From Lamellibrachia columna (lineage: Eukaryota > Annelida > Polychaeta > Sabellida > Siboglinidae), in assembly GCA_963662155.1 (NCBI GenBank), contig OY759262.1:54455490-54519489 (forward strand): a DNA stretch of 64,000 nt, in the 5' to 3' direction. Positions 1-13,000 of this stretch are shown one piece after another. Under the pieces are notes generated by a model that was given only the letters and a program-made list of their open reading frames with translations, did not search any database and was not told the origin of the DNA. The translations under genes were made by a program, and so were the position numbers. Numbering within the stretch: position 1 is the first letter of the stretch; each line of letters opens with the position of its first letter.

Positions 1-6
1 ACTGAC

Positions 7-234
7 CTTTCTCGAGCATGTAGATGGTCTGACTGAAGCGGTTAACGTGCTTCTGAAGGTTCTCCACACTCAGTGAGTCGAAGGAACAGCTGAGCCAGTC
101 AACGGACAGCGTCTCCCACTCCTCCTGGGATTCCCACAGCAGGCGACGCAGCGTGAGGTCTCGCTCCAACTCTGACAGGTCAGCCCCTATCTCCTGAGCA
201 CTGCCCTCCTCTTGTCTCTCCATCATTGCGAACT
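7..234 (-). CDS. Dynein heavy chain exon 22 (last in window)
   Basis: It encodes EFAMMERQEEG, then an acidic helix, then RRLLWESQEEWETL and ENLQKHVNRFSQTIYMLEKG, the conserved block that precedes the linker. The donor GTCAGT lies at positions 1-6, so the gene runs off the left edge. The acceptor must be the second AG of a CAGAG, because the first AG puts a stop in frame after four codons. The upstream exon 1025-1271 has two possible donors 9 bases apart (ending 1025 or 1016), and both keep phase. Confidence 0.8.
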
Positions 235-3200
235 CTCTGCGGATGTGAGAAGTCAGGATGTGATCATCAAGGTCATCTATTGCTCCCTCTCTCTCTATCT
301 CTCCCTCTTTCCCTCTCCCCATCTCTCCCCCTCTCTCCATCTCTCTCTCCCTCTCTCTCTCTGTCCCTCTCTCCCTCTCCATCTCTCCCTCTCTCCTTCT
401 CTCCCTCTCCCTTCTCTCTCTATTCTCTCTCCATCTCTCCCTCTCTTCTCCCTCTCCCTCTCCCCCTCTCCTCTCTCCCTCTCTCCATCTCTGCCTCTCT
501 CTCCTTGTCTTTACCCTCCATTATTTGTTCCTCTAAATTTAAATTTTTAAATTCCTTTGCTTTCCCAACTCCCTTTTCTTCTCTTCCATTGCCTCTCACT
601 ACATATCCCTACTTTCTTTATTCTTCCTACTTCACAATAAAATATATAAACCTACCATAAACTGAGAAACAAATTAATCTGACTAACAGTTTGAATATAG
701 AACTAAACCTAAAATTCTTGACATGATCACAGAGACTTGTTTATTATGTTTTTAATGGCACTATCATGGGAGTTGTACTCCAAACACTTAAATACATTTG
801 ACCAACTTTGACAGAAACATTTATATTTATCTCCACTACACAAGAGTTGTATTAAGATTTTCTGATACTGAACCGATTCTGCACTCTAAATACATAAATA
901 TACTTGATCAACTTTGACAGGAAACACACATTTTATCTCCACTACACAAGAGCTACCATACACCCCAAAGAGAATGGTTGCACTCACTCTGAGATGCCGC
1001 GTTTCATCTGACTACCAGAGCTACCAAAACGTTCCTGATAGTTGGCGTAACTCTTGCCCTTTGTCAGTAGAACAGACACTTCCTCGATCAGCAGCTTGAT
1101 CTTTTCGAGGGCAACGATCGCCATCGTGTCTCCGCTGAGCAGCATCGGGTCACTGACGCGGTTCTTCATGTTGATGATGCTCAGCCTGATGTCTCGAATG
1201 AGTTTGTCAAGACTGTGGCTGAACTTGCGAATGTTGTCTTCCTTCTTTGCCTCCGCGTACAAAATCACAGTCTGTGGACAATGTGATCATGATTTCAATT
1301 TGATAAATATAGCATGCATTCATTATGTGTATCTCAGAGAATTTGTGTTGGAAAACATGGCAAACTTCAACTGCTTTATTAAACAATTATTTTAAAGAAT
1401 GCTTTCCAATTTAAAAAAACAAACTTATTTTGAAACTTTAAATTGTAAAACTAAATACCTGTTTAAAAGAATTTGCTTAACTTGTGTAATTTACTACTTT
1501 GATGATAGGTTAAATTATATATATGTGTGACAGGTAACTGGCTACACTCATGAATAAAAACATTAATTAACACTAACTAATACGATATAAATTATCAGGA
1601 AATTATGTCATTGAAGAGCACCTAAAAATTAGCATTGTTCATTTTGAAAACTAAATATTTCAGAGTTTGACACTCCTACAAAAGGCAATCTTTTCATTAA
1701 AGTAAATGCAAGATGAGAGAGAGGTGACCTTGAGATGTTGGAAGCTGGGCGAGAGCGTCTGGTACAAAGCATACTCCTCGGGGACAACCGGCAGATCAAA
1801 GTCCTTGGCGATCGTGTACAATTTAATGACGACATTGTACTCCTTGTTGAGAGCTGACATCTCTGAGCCAATCTTCCCCAGGAATGACAGATGGTCCACA
1901 AACTCTTCCACAGAATCCGGGTAATGATCCAGCTTCCGAGTGGCTCCCTGGAGAAACCAGAAAAACATTGTACATAATAATAAAATAGGAAGTTTAGGTC
2001 CCTCCTGCCTTATGGGGGGTCCTGGACCCCTCAGACCCCCCTCATTTCGAACACTGCATACAGTACATAATATTAAAACCATTTATAACATTACATACAA
2101 CAACATATTACAGCATTAAATTGTATCCAAATAAATGAATAAATAAATAAAATTAGACTCAGACCTGTATTGCTATGATATATAAAAAGGTGTAGGCACA
2201 ATTTTAAAGCAGAAATATACTTTTAATATAAAATGTTCACTACTACTTTGTTATTTACAAGTAAAATGCAAACAATTACCAAAAGAGATCACAATTACTT
2301 CAGGTGGTAAAATCCATAAGATATAACTAACTAGAATTAAGTCCCTGAAACTTTTCTGAACATCAAGACAAGATTAATAAGGAAGGCTAATTGGGAGCCA
2401 ACTGCGATGGGTGGGACATCTCTAGGGTGAGGAGAGATTGCCAAAGAGAATGTGGAAAACAGAAGAGCGTGGCAGTGGAAGAAGGTGAAGAGGAAGAACG
2501 TGGCAGTGGAAGAGGAAGAGTAAGATGGTGATGGAGGACCACATGAAGAAAGATCTAAGAAAGGCATGTGTAGAGAGGAGACAGAAGAAGGTGATGACAG
2601 AAGAGTGAGAGAGATGATGAGGATCTAGAGGAACAAGAATGACATTGGGAAAGTCTCATGGCCCCCACCCCGCATCAGAAGAAGGGAAAAATGGAAAAAC
2701 ACATTTTACGTAACACATACTACAATTTAAATAACAAAATCCATACCAACAAGGATATCATCATGGAAACAGTGGAAGATTCACCTTGATGATGGTGAGA
2801 AGGTCAAGGTTCTTCTTGAAGGCAATCTCAGGCAGCTTCTTTGAGAGGACGGTGACGATGTTCTCTGGGTACGGGAGACAGGTGTCACAGAACTCCTGTG
2901 TGTGCACCTGCATCAACCCGACACGCTTCACCCGCCGCATCGCCTTCATCTCCTTCACCTGTGGGAAATTCAATTAAATAATGTTATTCCAAACTCAACA
3001 GTGCACACACATACTTACACACATCTTACATGAGAATATGAAGTCCACACATTATTGTTAAGCATATATATATATATATATATATATTTAAAAATGACAC
3101 ATAATTGCATGCTACTGCATACACTTTACACAGTTGTTTCTGTCAAATATTCAGATATAGTAGCTAGTTCCAGTGTTTACATATTCTGGATGAACATCAC

Positions 3201-6200
3201 AAGCAGGCTGTTAATATATCCATTATGATAAAAATACCATATTCGATCTATTAAGTCTACATGTCCTAATTAGCATACACCCCATTTTTTTAAACAGATG
3301 GATCTATAATTATAGTAATTTGACTAGTTTGGAATAACTGAAAAGTGCCACCGTCTGGTGTTAAACAGTTGGCACCACTTTACAGTTGTTTTACACAAAT
3401 GACTCCACAAGTGTTAAACAGTTACCTTGTTGTCTAGAGAAACAAATTTTGCACATCAAACAGAGTGCTTAAGAAACAGGAACTTTCATATTCAGATAAA
3501 CTAAGAAACAGTTTGAAAATATTATGATATGCAATGTATAATCTATTTATATATATTTATATATTTATATTATAGCAGATTTCTTCTAGTTCCACCATAA
3601 TTGTACAGAATACATTGCCAAACTATGTGTATGGAACAGTGTGAGCTTCAGGTAAACATCCAGATATGTCAACATGTGGACAAGGTAGTGATAGGTACAG
3701 CTAGATCTCTCATGTGACACTTCATGGATAAATAATGGCTTACTGCTGTCAGATGTCTCAACCATTTCTTTTAACTCATTCACTCAGTTATATTTAACAA
3801 TATTGCTATCCAAGGCAAAGGCCCAGATGGCAAGTGGATAAGGAAATCATTGGCTTATCGAGAGTTTTTCATCTAACTCAACCTTGTTTTTAAACATATT
3901 CACGCTGCTAGTATTTACACAATCCATAGATCATTTGTTTCATTTATTTATTGTCCTCTGTGATAACAAGTACTTCCTGATATCCAATCAACACTGATCA
4001 TTTACTAATGTTACTTCATGTCCTCTAGTTGTATTATCTTTGTTGAGTGAAAAAAAATTCTATCAATATTTTCATACCCATTCAAAATCTTAAAAACTTC
4101 AATTTGATCTCCTCTTAACATTCTTCATAACTAAGGTCTCTCAGTTATGGAATCATTTTAGTTGCTCTCCTTTGTATTTGTTCAAGTGTATCTATATCCT
4201 TCATATGATCTGGTCTCCAAGCTTGTATAAAGCATTCTAAATGAGGCCTAACTATTGCTTTATACAAACATATATTTAACTATAAGACAGCTGTGTATGT
4301 TGCAAGTGTCTAGCTTTTGTATAGTTATTTTAATAAAGCTGAATACTCCAATGGACCATGAGATGAAATATGTTCTTATAACAATGGTGACTTTCAATGT
4401 GCTATGATGCAAATCATGAATGTTTCTTGATCATGATAAGTTAAATATTTGAGATGTGATAACTGCCGTTCGCTCAGTACAAGCCAAGTTGTCTTGACAT
4501 TGCCATACATCTCCATGTTGTCTTGACATGTTGTCTTGTCTCCAAGTTGTCTTGACATTGCCATACATCTCCATGTTGTGCTGAAGTTGTGCAGTAAAAC
4601 AAGCTGCATATGACTATCCTATTGATGAACCAAGAGTAGTTGAACATCTTACAATAATCATATAAATCTTTAATAATAAATCCACATTTGTGTGGTCTAC
4701 ATACCTGCTCTGTCTGTATGGTGAGGACATGATGGAACTCATCCGTAGACCAGTGCTTCTTCGACATTGAAGTCTCCACGTCAATCTTGCTCGCCTGGTC
4801 GACCATCTTACAGTACTGGTTAAACTCCTGCAGGCAAAACACAGACATAAGATAATATGTAATTTTGCAATATACAATGCAATAGAACAGTTTAATAAAA
4901 ACTGTTTTAGTATTTTGCTGAACTCTTCCTTCTACACCAGTTGTGTCAAGAATATTTCCATGCGTTTGTGTGTAATCTGTAGGTGTAACTAGAACTAAGA
5001 ATATATTATTAAATGTTGCTGCATTTCTAATGCATTGAAAAGAATTGTACCAGAAGATGCTATCTGTACTTTGATTTCCATTTCAATATTCAATACCAGC
5101 GTCTGGTGCAAGACTTTCATAAAAAGCATCACATGATGTTAAATAATTAGGTTCAGTTCCACAGATAATAGTTGGCTTGGCTTGTGATACAAACTTTCCC
5201 GGCATGTCACAAAAACATCTCCAAAAATTCAATGGCAGCTTTCATTTTCTTAGAAAAATACAAGTTCTAACTACAGTGGATTATCATTAGATAAGAAAAA
5301 ACGTAATTGTGCATCAGATGATTTTAAGAGACACCATGCATCCTACAGATATTTCTATGGTTTCCATTGAAAAATGGTTGAAGATCATCAACATGCAATG
5401 ACAATTTAACGAGGCCAATTAATAATAATAATGTCTTAATTAGCACCAGTATCCACCAACATAAACCACTCGTGGAGCTTGCTCCAAATGTTACCCCTTA
5501 ATCAGTCGACTCTACAATTCAATTAAAACTGACTAAGTATTCTAAGATCATGCACACATGGATGCACGCACGCACACGCGCACACACACACACACACACA
5601 CACAATTCCTGTTTCCTGCAAGTGCTGTCTGCGGTCAGACCTGGGCATACTCCATGACCATGTCGATAGAGTTGTTGATGCACTGGGTCAGTTCAGAGAT
5701 GACCAGCTGGTACTCCTCGTCACCACCAAACAGTTGGTCAGTGTCTGGCCAAGGGACCGTCTCCTCATCTTCCTCTTTCTCCTCATCACAGTTCAGTTTG
5801 AGACCAAACTTGGGCGGGGAGTAGAAAACAGTAAGGCGGGGCTCGGCCAACATCGACACCATCTGGGCTGAACACATGAACACATGGGGAGTGAGAACAC
5901 ACAAACACATGGTCAGTGAGAACACATATTCACTGAGAACACAAACCCACACACACCATATGATCAATGAACGCACAAACACACAAATACATAAACACAC
6001 AGATATTGAAAACACAGAAAACACATTGATACTGTGAACACACAAACACATGGGAATGGAGAACACAAACACATGGATATTGAGAACACACATACAAACA
6101 TATGTTGAGAACACAAACACATGGGTAATGAGAACACACAAACACATGCAAACTGAGAACAAAAAACACATGGTTATTGATAAAACACACACAAAGATAA

Positions 6201-6956
6201 TGAGAACAAACACACAAACACATGGATAATGAGACCCACAAATGAACAGTCAATGAAAACACTTATTCATTGAGAACACACAAACACACCGATAACAAGA
6301 ACACACAAACACACAGTCAATTGAAAGACACACATCCACTGAGAACACAGGCAAGACAAGACTTACAAACAGTTTTCTCAAATAGTTCTATGGTGTTCTT
6401 GAACCCCGTCCTCATCTGGTCCTCTGTGGGAGACAGGACGACGGTGGATGTCGCGATGCTAGGAAGACTAGACTTGCGGGATGCAAGCAATTCACTGGGC
6501 CTTCCAACAAAGAGTTGCTGAGAATATTCAACTGTTTGGACTACATTCTATATTGATACTAATAACATTTACACACAAGTGCGTTCTTCATAACATCATG
6601 AACAAAACGTAAACAACAGATGTGCAAATATTTAACAAATAAGATAATGCTGCAGGGAAATGAACAATATTAGTATAATAGCAATACTTTCTATAATTAC
6701 TAAACTTGGTATGTCATAATGGAATGACACAATAGTATTTGTATATTTTCAACATACAACTGTATATATTAATAATAATAATAATAATAGTATAATAGTA
6801 ATAACAGTATAATAGTAATAATAGTACTAGTCACAATAATAAGTGCATGTATTTAGTGTCGTAAATCTGGATAAAATATATTCAGAGGCACTTAAAATAT
6901 GTGCCTAAAATAATTAGTTAAATAAATGATAATAAATTAGTTAAAGCATGATGCAC

Positions 6957-7018
<62 letters not shown>

Positions 7019-10000
7019 GTAAAATATATATACATAAAATATGTGCAATAATAAATTAGCCAAAACGCCACCTGGAGGCGACTTCTCCAGAGGTGAACCG
7101 ATTGTATCCTTGGCCACCCTCTTGTTCCATGTCATCCGATGATTCGTTTGAGCCTTCCTCATCTTCTCCTTCAGAGTCGGCACTCTCTGAAAGTTTCCCA
7201 GACAAAAGTAAGACTTTACAACACAGAGAAGCTACATCTGCCCATTTGGCTGAGAGATCTCCAAAGTCAAGATTTCAAATTCAAAATCAACTACACAAAT
7301 CTCCTGATCTCAGAAAATAGTTTAATATATCATAAATAAATTTATGTGACAGCAGCGCATAAAGGATTTTATGCGGGATAACAAGGCAATGAAAGTGGTT
7401 CGAGATTAGACCAATCCTGGTATCGAGGGTATTAAGCAGTCGCATGACCTAGATCCTGCCTCACTCAATTTCTAAGCTAGCTTGTGCTGTTGTGAGACTT
7501 TTGCTCTGCAAATGTTAAAAATTTCCTTGTTACTTGTTAATCGTTAACTATTGCTAAATGGTGGTTTTATGCAAGACCAGTTTTGCTGATCAGTTTATTG
7601 TTACGTGATCTTATCAGGAGTTTTCCGATGCCAGACAACCGCCATTTTGTGAACTTCGACCCGTGGGCTGAGAAACGTAATCATTGTTTCCGCATATTCG
7701 TGGCAGGTGCAATACAGGACAGTTAAGCAGATGTGAGTCGGATTGCACTCTTATTGTGACGATGGTTGCTAAACCTTTGGTTTAGTTCTGGGAGACAGTC
7801 ACATGTACGGGTTGGAGTGTTTTGTCACCTTGACCGAGGTAGGTTTTGTGCCAGAGTCTATCCACGAGGGTTTGGATTGCCGGATCACCTTCAAGACAAG
7901 GGTTATCGGGGCGGTACCATTGCGTTGAGATCTTCCGTCGTGATGGAGTTCATTTCAATGCTCGTGGGAAATTTCAAACTGTGGATGAGTTTGAAAGGTA
8001 GCTGTTTCAGGGCTATGAACCGGGTACAGAAGCTGTTGTTACATCTTTGGGAGAGGGTGTTGCCATATAAGCCTATAGGTGGGTGTAGGCTTTGGAATGG
8101 CTTTGTACATGGTGGGAGTCTGAACATCAACCAACCTGATTTGCGATGGGCTAAATGAATTAAGGAGGGAGTTTAACAATTATTCCTCACCGTACTCCGG
8201 CTCGATGAAAGTGACAGCCTTCTTCGTGTCATCTGTAGAACTGACAGCGCCCCCTAGAGACGAAACCTTTTCGATGCTAATTTTCGGGGTGACCGCCAAG
8301 CTGATCCGGCTGTGACGCGAGTGGCGATGTTTGACCTCAACGATTTTGGGCAAGGTGAGCACGAGTTGGATGGAAATGATGGGCTCCGGGATGCTGATGA
8401 CCTTGCGGGCCAGGTTAATCTCGTCCAACACCTATGAGGAACAGCAGCACTGATGTGTGAGGATACATTCCACATTCGTACAAAACCACATCCCACATAA
8501 AAACACAACTACATGAATACACAACCACATGAACACAACCACATGAACATATAACTGCATGAACAAACAACTGCATGAACACACAACCACATGAACACAC
8601 AACCACATAAACACAAAAACACATTCCACATGAACCAACAACCACATTCCACATTCATGCACCACATTCCACATTCGTGTATAACATTCCACATGAACAT
8701 ATAACCACATTCATGTACAACCACATTCCACATCAACATGCATGCACAACCACATGAACACATAGTCACATGCACATAGCCACATGAACACAGTCACATT
8801 CCACATCAACACACAGCCACAGTCCACATCAACACACAGCCACATGAACACATAGTCACATGAACACACAACCACAATCCACATTCTACATGAACACACA
8901 ACCATATTGCACATTTGTGCACCACATTCTATGCACATCCACATTCCATATGAACATAGTCACATTCCACATGAACATACATCAACATTTCATGTGAACA
9001 CACAACATTCCAAATGAACACACAATAACATTCCACATGAACACACAACCACATCCACACACAACCACAGTACACATTCATGCACCACATTCCACATGAA
9101 CACACAATCACATCCATGCACAACCACATTCCACATGAACACAGCCACATTCCACATGAACACACAATCACATCCACGCACAACCACAGTACACATTCAT
9201 GCACCACATTCCACATGAACACAATCACATCCACGCACAACCACAGTACACATTCATGCACCACAAGGACACACAATCACATCCATGTACAACCATAGTA
9301 CACATTCATGCACCACATTCCACATGAACACACAATCACATCCACGCACAACCACATTCCACATGAACACAGCCACATTCCACGGGAACACATTCCATAT
9401 GAATGCTACGCAACTAGAATATTTGCACCTTTAAAGGAATATATAAAACAGGGATCATATAAAAAATCTAAGGCCATAACAAACAGCAGGGGGCATGTCA
9501 AATTGGGGACAAGCTCAATGCATGTCAAACAAACAGGGACATACAATAACACGGAACAAATCAAACAACAAAAAATTTATAAACCACAGCAATATTTCCA
9601 TCTAAATTATCCAAAATTAGAATCTCGAATGACTAGACATTACAGACTCACAGGTATTTTGTATTTAACTTTTTTTTAAGAAGTCTGTATTCGTATTTGA
9701 TGTTTGTATTTGGTGTATTTGGTCAATGAATTGTCGAATACAGCAACTTAGTGTATTTGACCTGTTTGAACATGCACATCAATAATATTAAATAATTGTA
9801 AAAGCACACCTACCTAACCTTACCCAACTGTTCACCAATAATACTTTATTAAACATACAAAATTAAAAGAACAGAACCCTTCTGACATTGCATATTTGAA
9901 TTTAACACTATGTATTTGAAATTTTTGTAGAGCATATTAATATTTTAATGGGGTAATGTTTGTACCTTTTTTTAATAGAGGGTATTTGTATTTTTAATTT

Positions 10001-13000
10001 ATTGTACCCCCAACTCTGACCCAACTCACCTCGTCTATGTCGACTGACCCACGAACAGACTCTATTTTACTGAAGTCAAACTCAGGTGGTACGTAAGAAG
10101 ATCGTTCTTTCTTAGCATCTTCCTTGTGTATGCGTGGTCCATTTGACCGATTGCGCTGGGCTAATGACGATGACATGCTCGACGTCATGGAACTAAAACA
10201 ATGTCAAAGAATGCAGACTTTATTAACACAAATTATACTATTTAATATATTATATATACACTTTGTTTAATTACTTATTATTTATATATATTTATTTATT
10301 TAATTATTTAGCAATCATTATTTTGTTATTATTTCATTGCTATATTGTGCTATATTTATTCTTAAATGATTATTATTAGCAGTAATATTTTAATACATTA
10401 ATTTGCTAATTTAACAATTCTAGATCATGTTAATAATTTGGAATGTGCTGTGAATCGCTAACCTAACAATCTTGGATCTGATGCTATATCCAAAAAATAT
10501 ATTATTACTATAAATAATTATTTTCACTTGTTCGCTGGACCCATCTGATTGGCATTGCAGTCTCATTCATCAATTCATTCATTCCCTGCCACCTTTCATC
10601 ATGAACTGGCGACGGGATTCAAGAAAGTGACTTTCGTCCTTCCTTTCCACGCCATTATTAACAGAGTTAGGCTTTGATTGGCCAGTAATTGGAGAAAGGG
10701 GCAGAGAAGCCAATCAGAAGGGTTCTCTCTTCCCATGTTTGAGCTCATTGTCTTGTCATTGTCTTGTCATTGTCTTGTCATTGTCTTGTCATTGTCTTGT
10801 CATTGTCTTGTCATGATCTCAGACAGATAAGTCATAGTATATATATAATATAATTGACAATGATTGATCACATAATATTGTGATCAATTCCTTGATCGGA
10901 AGCATAAACCAATCAATCATCGACTAATGCAAATAGCACTAATCAATATGACTCATGTTTAGCCATAGTGTTACCCACTAGGTGCCCTGTTTGCTTCCCG
11001 TCCGTCTCCCGGGCATTGGGTTGAAGTTAACCGCCTTCCGGGACGTGAACGACTCCGCCGAACTGGTAGAGTCCTCATCAGAATCCTAGAGATGCAACAA
11101 AGCACAAAGTAGCTGGCTCAAGCCGAGCACCTGCTATACATGTCAGTGTCACAGACAAACTAATGACACTGACTTTGTGGGAAAGATAGAGAAACAATGA
11201 CAAGATATTATTATGTAAAATATTATATTTTTGTCTCAACTTCTTCTCTTTCCTTTTCAAATAGCCCCATCTCACTTTTCCCTATCTCCATATTTCTCTT
11301 CCGTCCCTCTCACCTATCTATTCCTCATTCCCTTGCACCCATCTATCCTGCTCTCCAATTTATCCACCTTTTATTCCAGGCTCTCTTTTGCCTATCTATC
11401 AATCTCTCCTTGCTCACATTTCTCCACCACCCACTTCACCTCCCTTCCCTTCCCCACCACTAATTTCCCCTCCCTTTCCTTCATCCACATTCCATCTCCC
11501 TTCCTATCCTTACCTGCACCTTTCACTCTGCAGCTAATTTTTACCCACCCATATCTTCCCTTCCATCTTCTTCCCCAGACATGCACCCTATTTCCCTCTC
11601 CACTAGCTCCCTCCCTCCACTTCCTCTACCTACCACTTTCCCATCCTCCAGTTCCCTTATCTTCCCCCTCTCCCTCTCCCTCCCCATCTCCTTCCCTCCA
11701 CCCAATCTCCCTACGCACTAACCTCATCCAGCGACAAGCCAACCGTGAACGAATTATTGACAAATGTCAGCAGCCTGCTGGTTGCCGTGACAACTAGTCT
11801 CCTTAGCAACTCGAGCATGAGGTAGTCAACGAGCTTGAGGAAGTACGACAACCGTCGCAAGATCTTCCGCCACTCAGTGATCTGTGCGTAGGTTGGCTTC
11901 TCGACTGTAAGAGGATGGTCTCTAATGGTCATTGGCAATATCTTATAATGATGGAGAGCAAACTGGTTTTGTTCTTTTTAATTTGATTAACGATGAAAAT
12001 ATAAAAGTTTGAAGAACTGCACTAATTAATTATGTAAAGAAATTTAGCACAATTAATTATATAACACGTATACAGACATATTTTTTAAGCAGAAGATGGT
12101 GTTCTGCATTATTTATAAAAAGGGTAAATAAAATATTCACTTGCCCTGGCTTAAAACTGTATCCTCAACTGATTTAGCCTATTTTGAATCCGGTTCATCA
12201 ATGTCCTAATGTGTAGTGTGTGAATAGTTTAAGTAATACCTGCAGTCGGTTTAATTAAAAAGTGCATATTTTAAATCATCGAAAGAATCGACTCGTTAAA
12301 CCTGGTAAGGCTCAAAATGGTGGATATCCAAAACAGTAAACACTTTATGGAGTCATGGCTGATCATGGGCATGACTTCCATCCTCTCGCCGATCACATGA
12401 TAAAGTCATGAGTTTTCACCACGGGAGAAATTCATGAGTTTTCAGCATTTCCATTTTTACTTCAATATGCAGAATTAATTTAATAGTTTGTCTGATGATT
12501 TCACAAAAAACTACATACAAAAGTTGCACAAATAAGCTAGCATGTTGTAGTGGATACTATTTAATGTTGTAGTGGATACTATTTAATGTTGCAGTGGATA
12601 CTATTTAATGTTGCAGTGGATACTATTTAATGTTGTAGTGGATACTATTTTATGTTGTAGTGGATACTATTTAATGAATCTGAAAGGAGATGAGCAAAAA
12701 AATCAAATGGATGAGGCACATTTAAGAAAAGGTGGGAAAAACAGTTTTAAAATAACACATTTCTTAAAATATGAGACATAGTTCAAGTAGCTAACTTAAA
12801 ACATTTATTTTACAACAGTAATATTCATTAATGCTACTGAAGTGTTGTAGAATGAGATTAGCAAAGCTACAAAGTTGACTTACCGAACTTTTGTTCAGCC
12901 TTATAGACAGGGATCTTTCCGTATTTGGAGTTTATCGAGTAGAGGACTTCCGGGGGTTTCTTCTTCCCGGATGCCTTCTTAACTTCCTCCACCTGCGGGG

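Larger units (their letters stand above)
1948..2784. other. Dynein intron 19: repeat relics
   Basis: No exon is seen. It holds a copy of dispersed family G (about 2097-2215), a GC-rich patch resembling a transposon end at 1995-2055, and a degenerate LINE tail at 2375-2690. Confidence 0.5.

Noticed and set aside
226..660. Ser/Leu/Pro-rich open frames
   Set aside because: Low-complexity CT tract in an intron, no coding signal.
8254..9276. Cys/Trp/Met-rich minus frames resembling small cysteine-rich peptides
   Set aside because: Products of the CCACATGAACA repeat, not conserved coding sequence.
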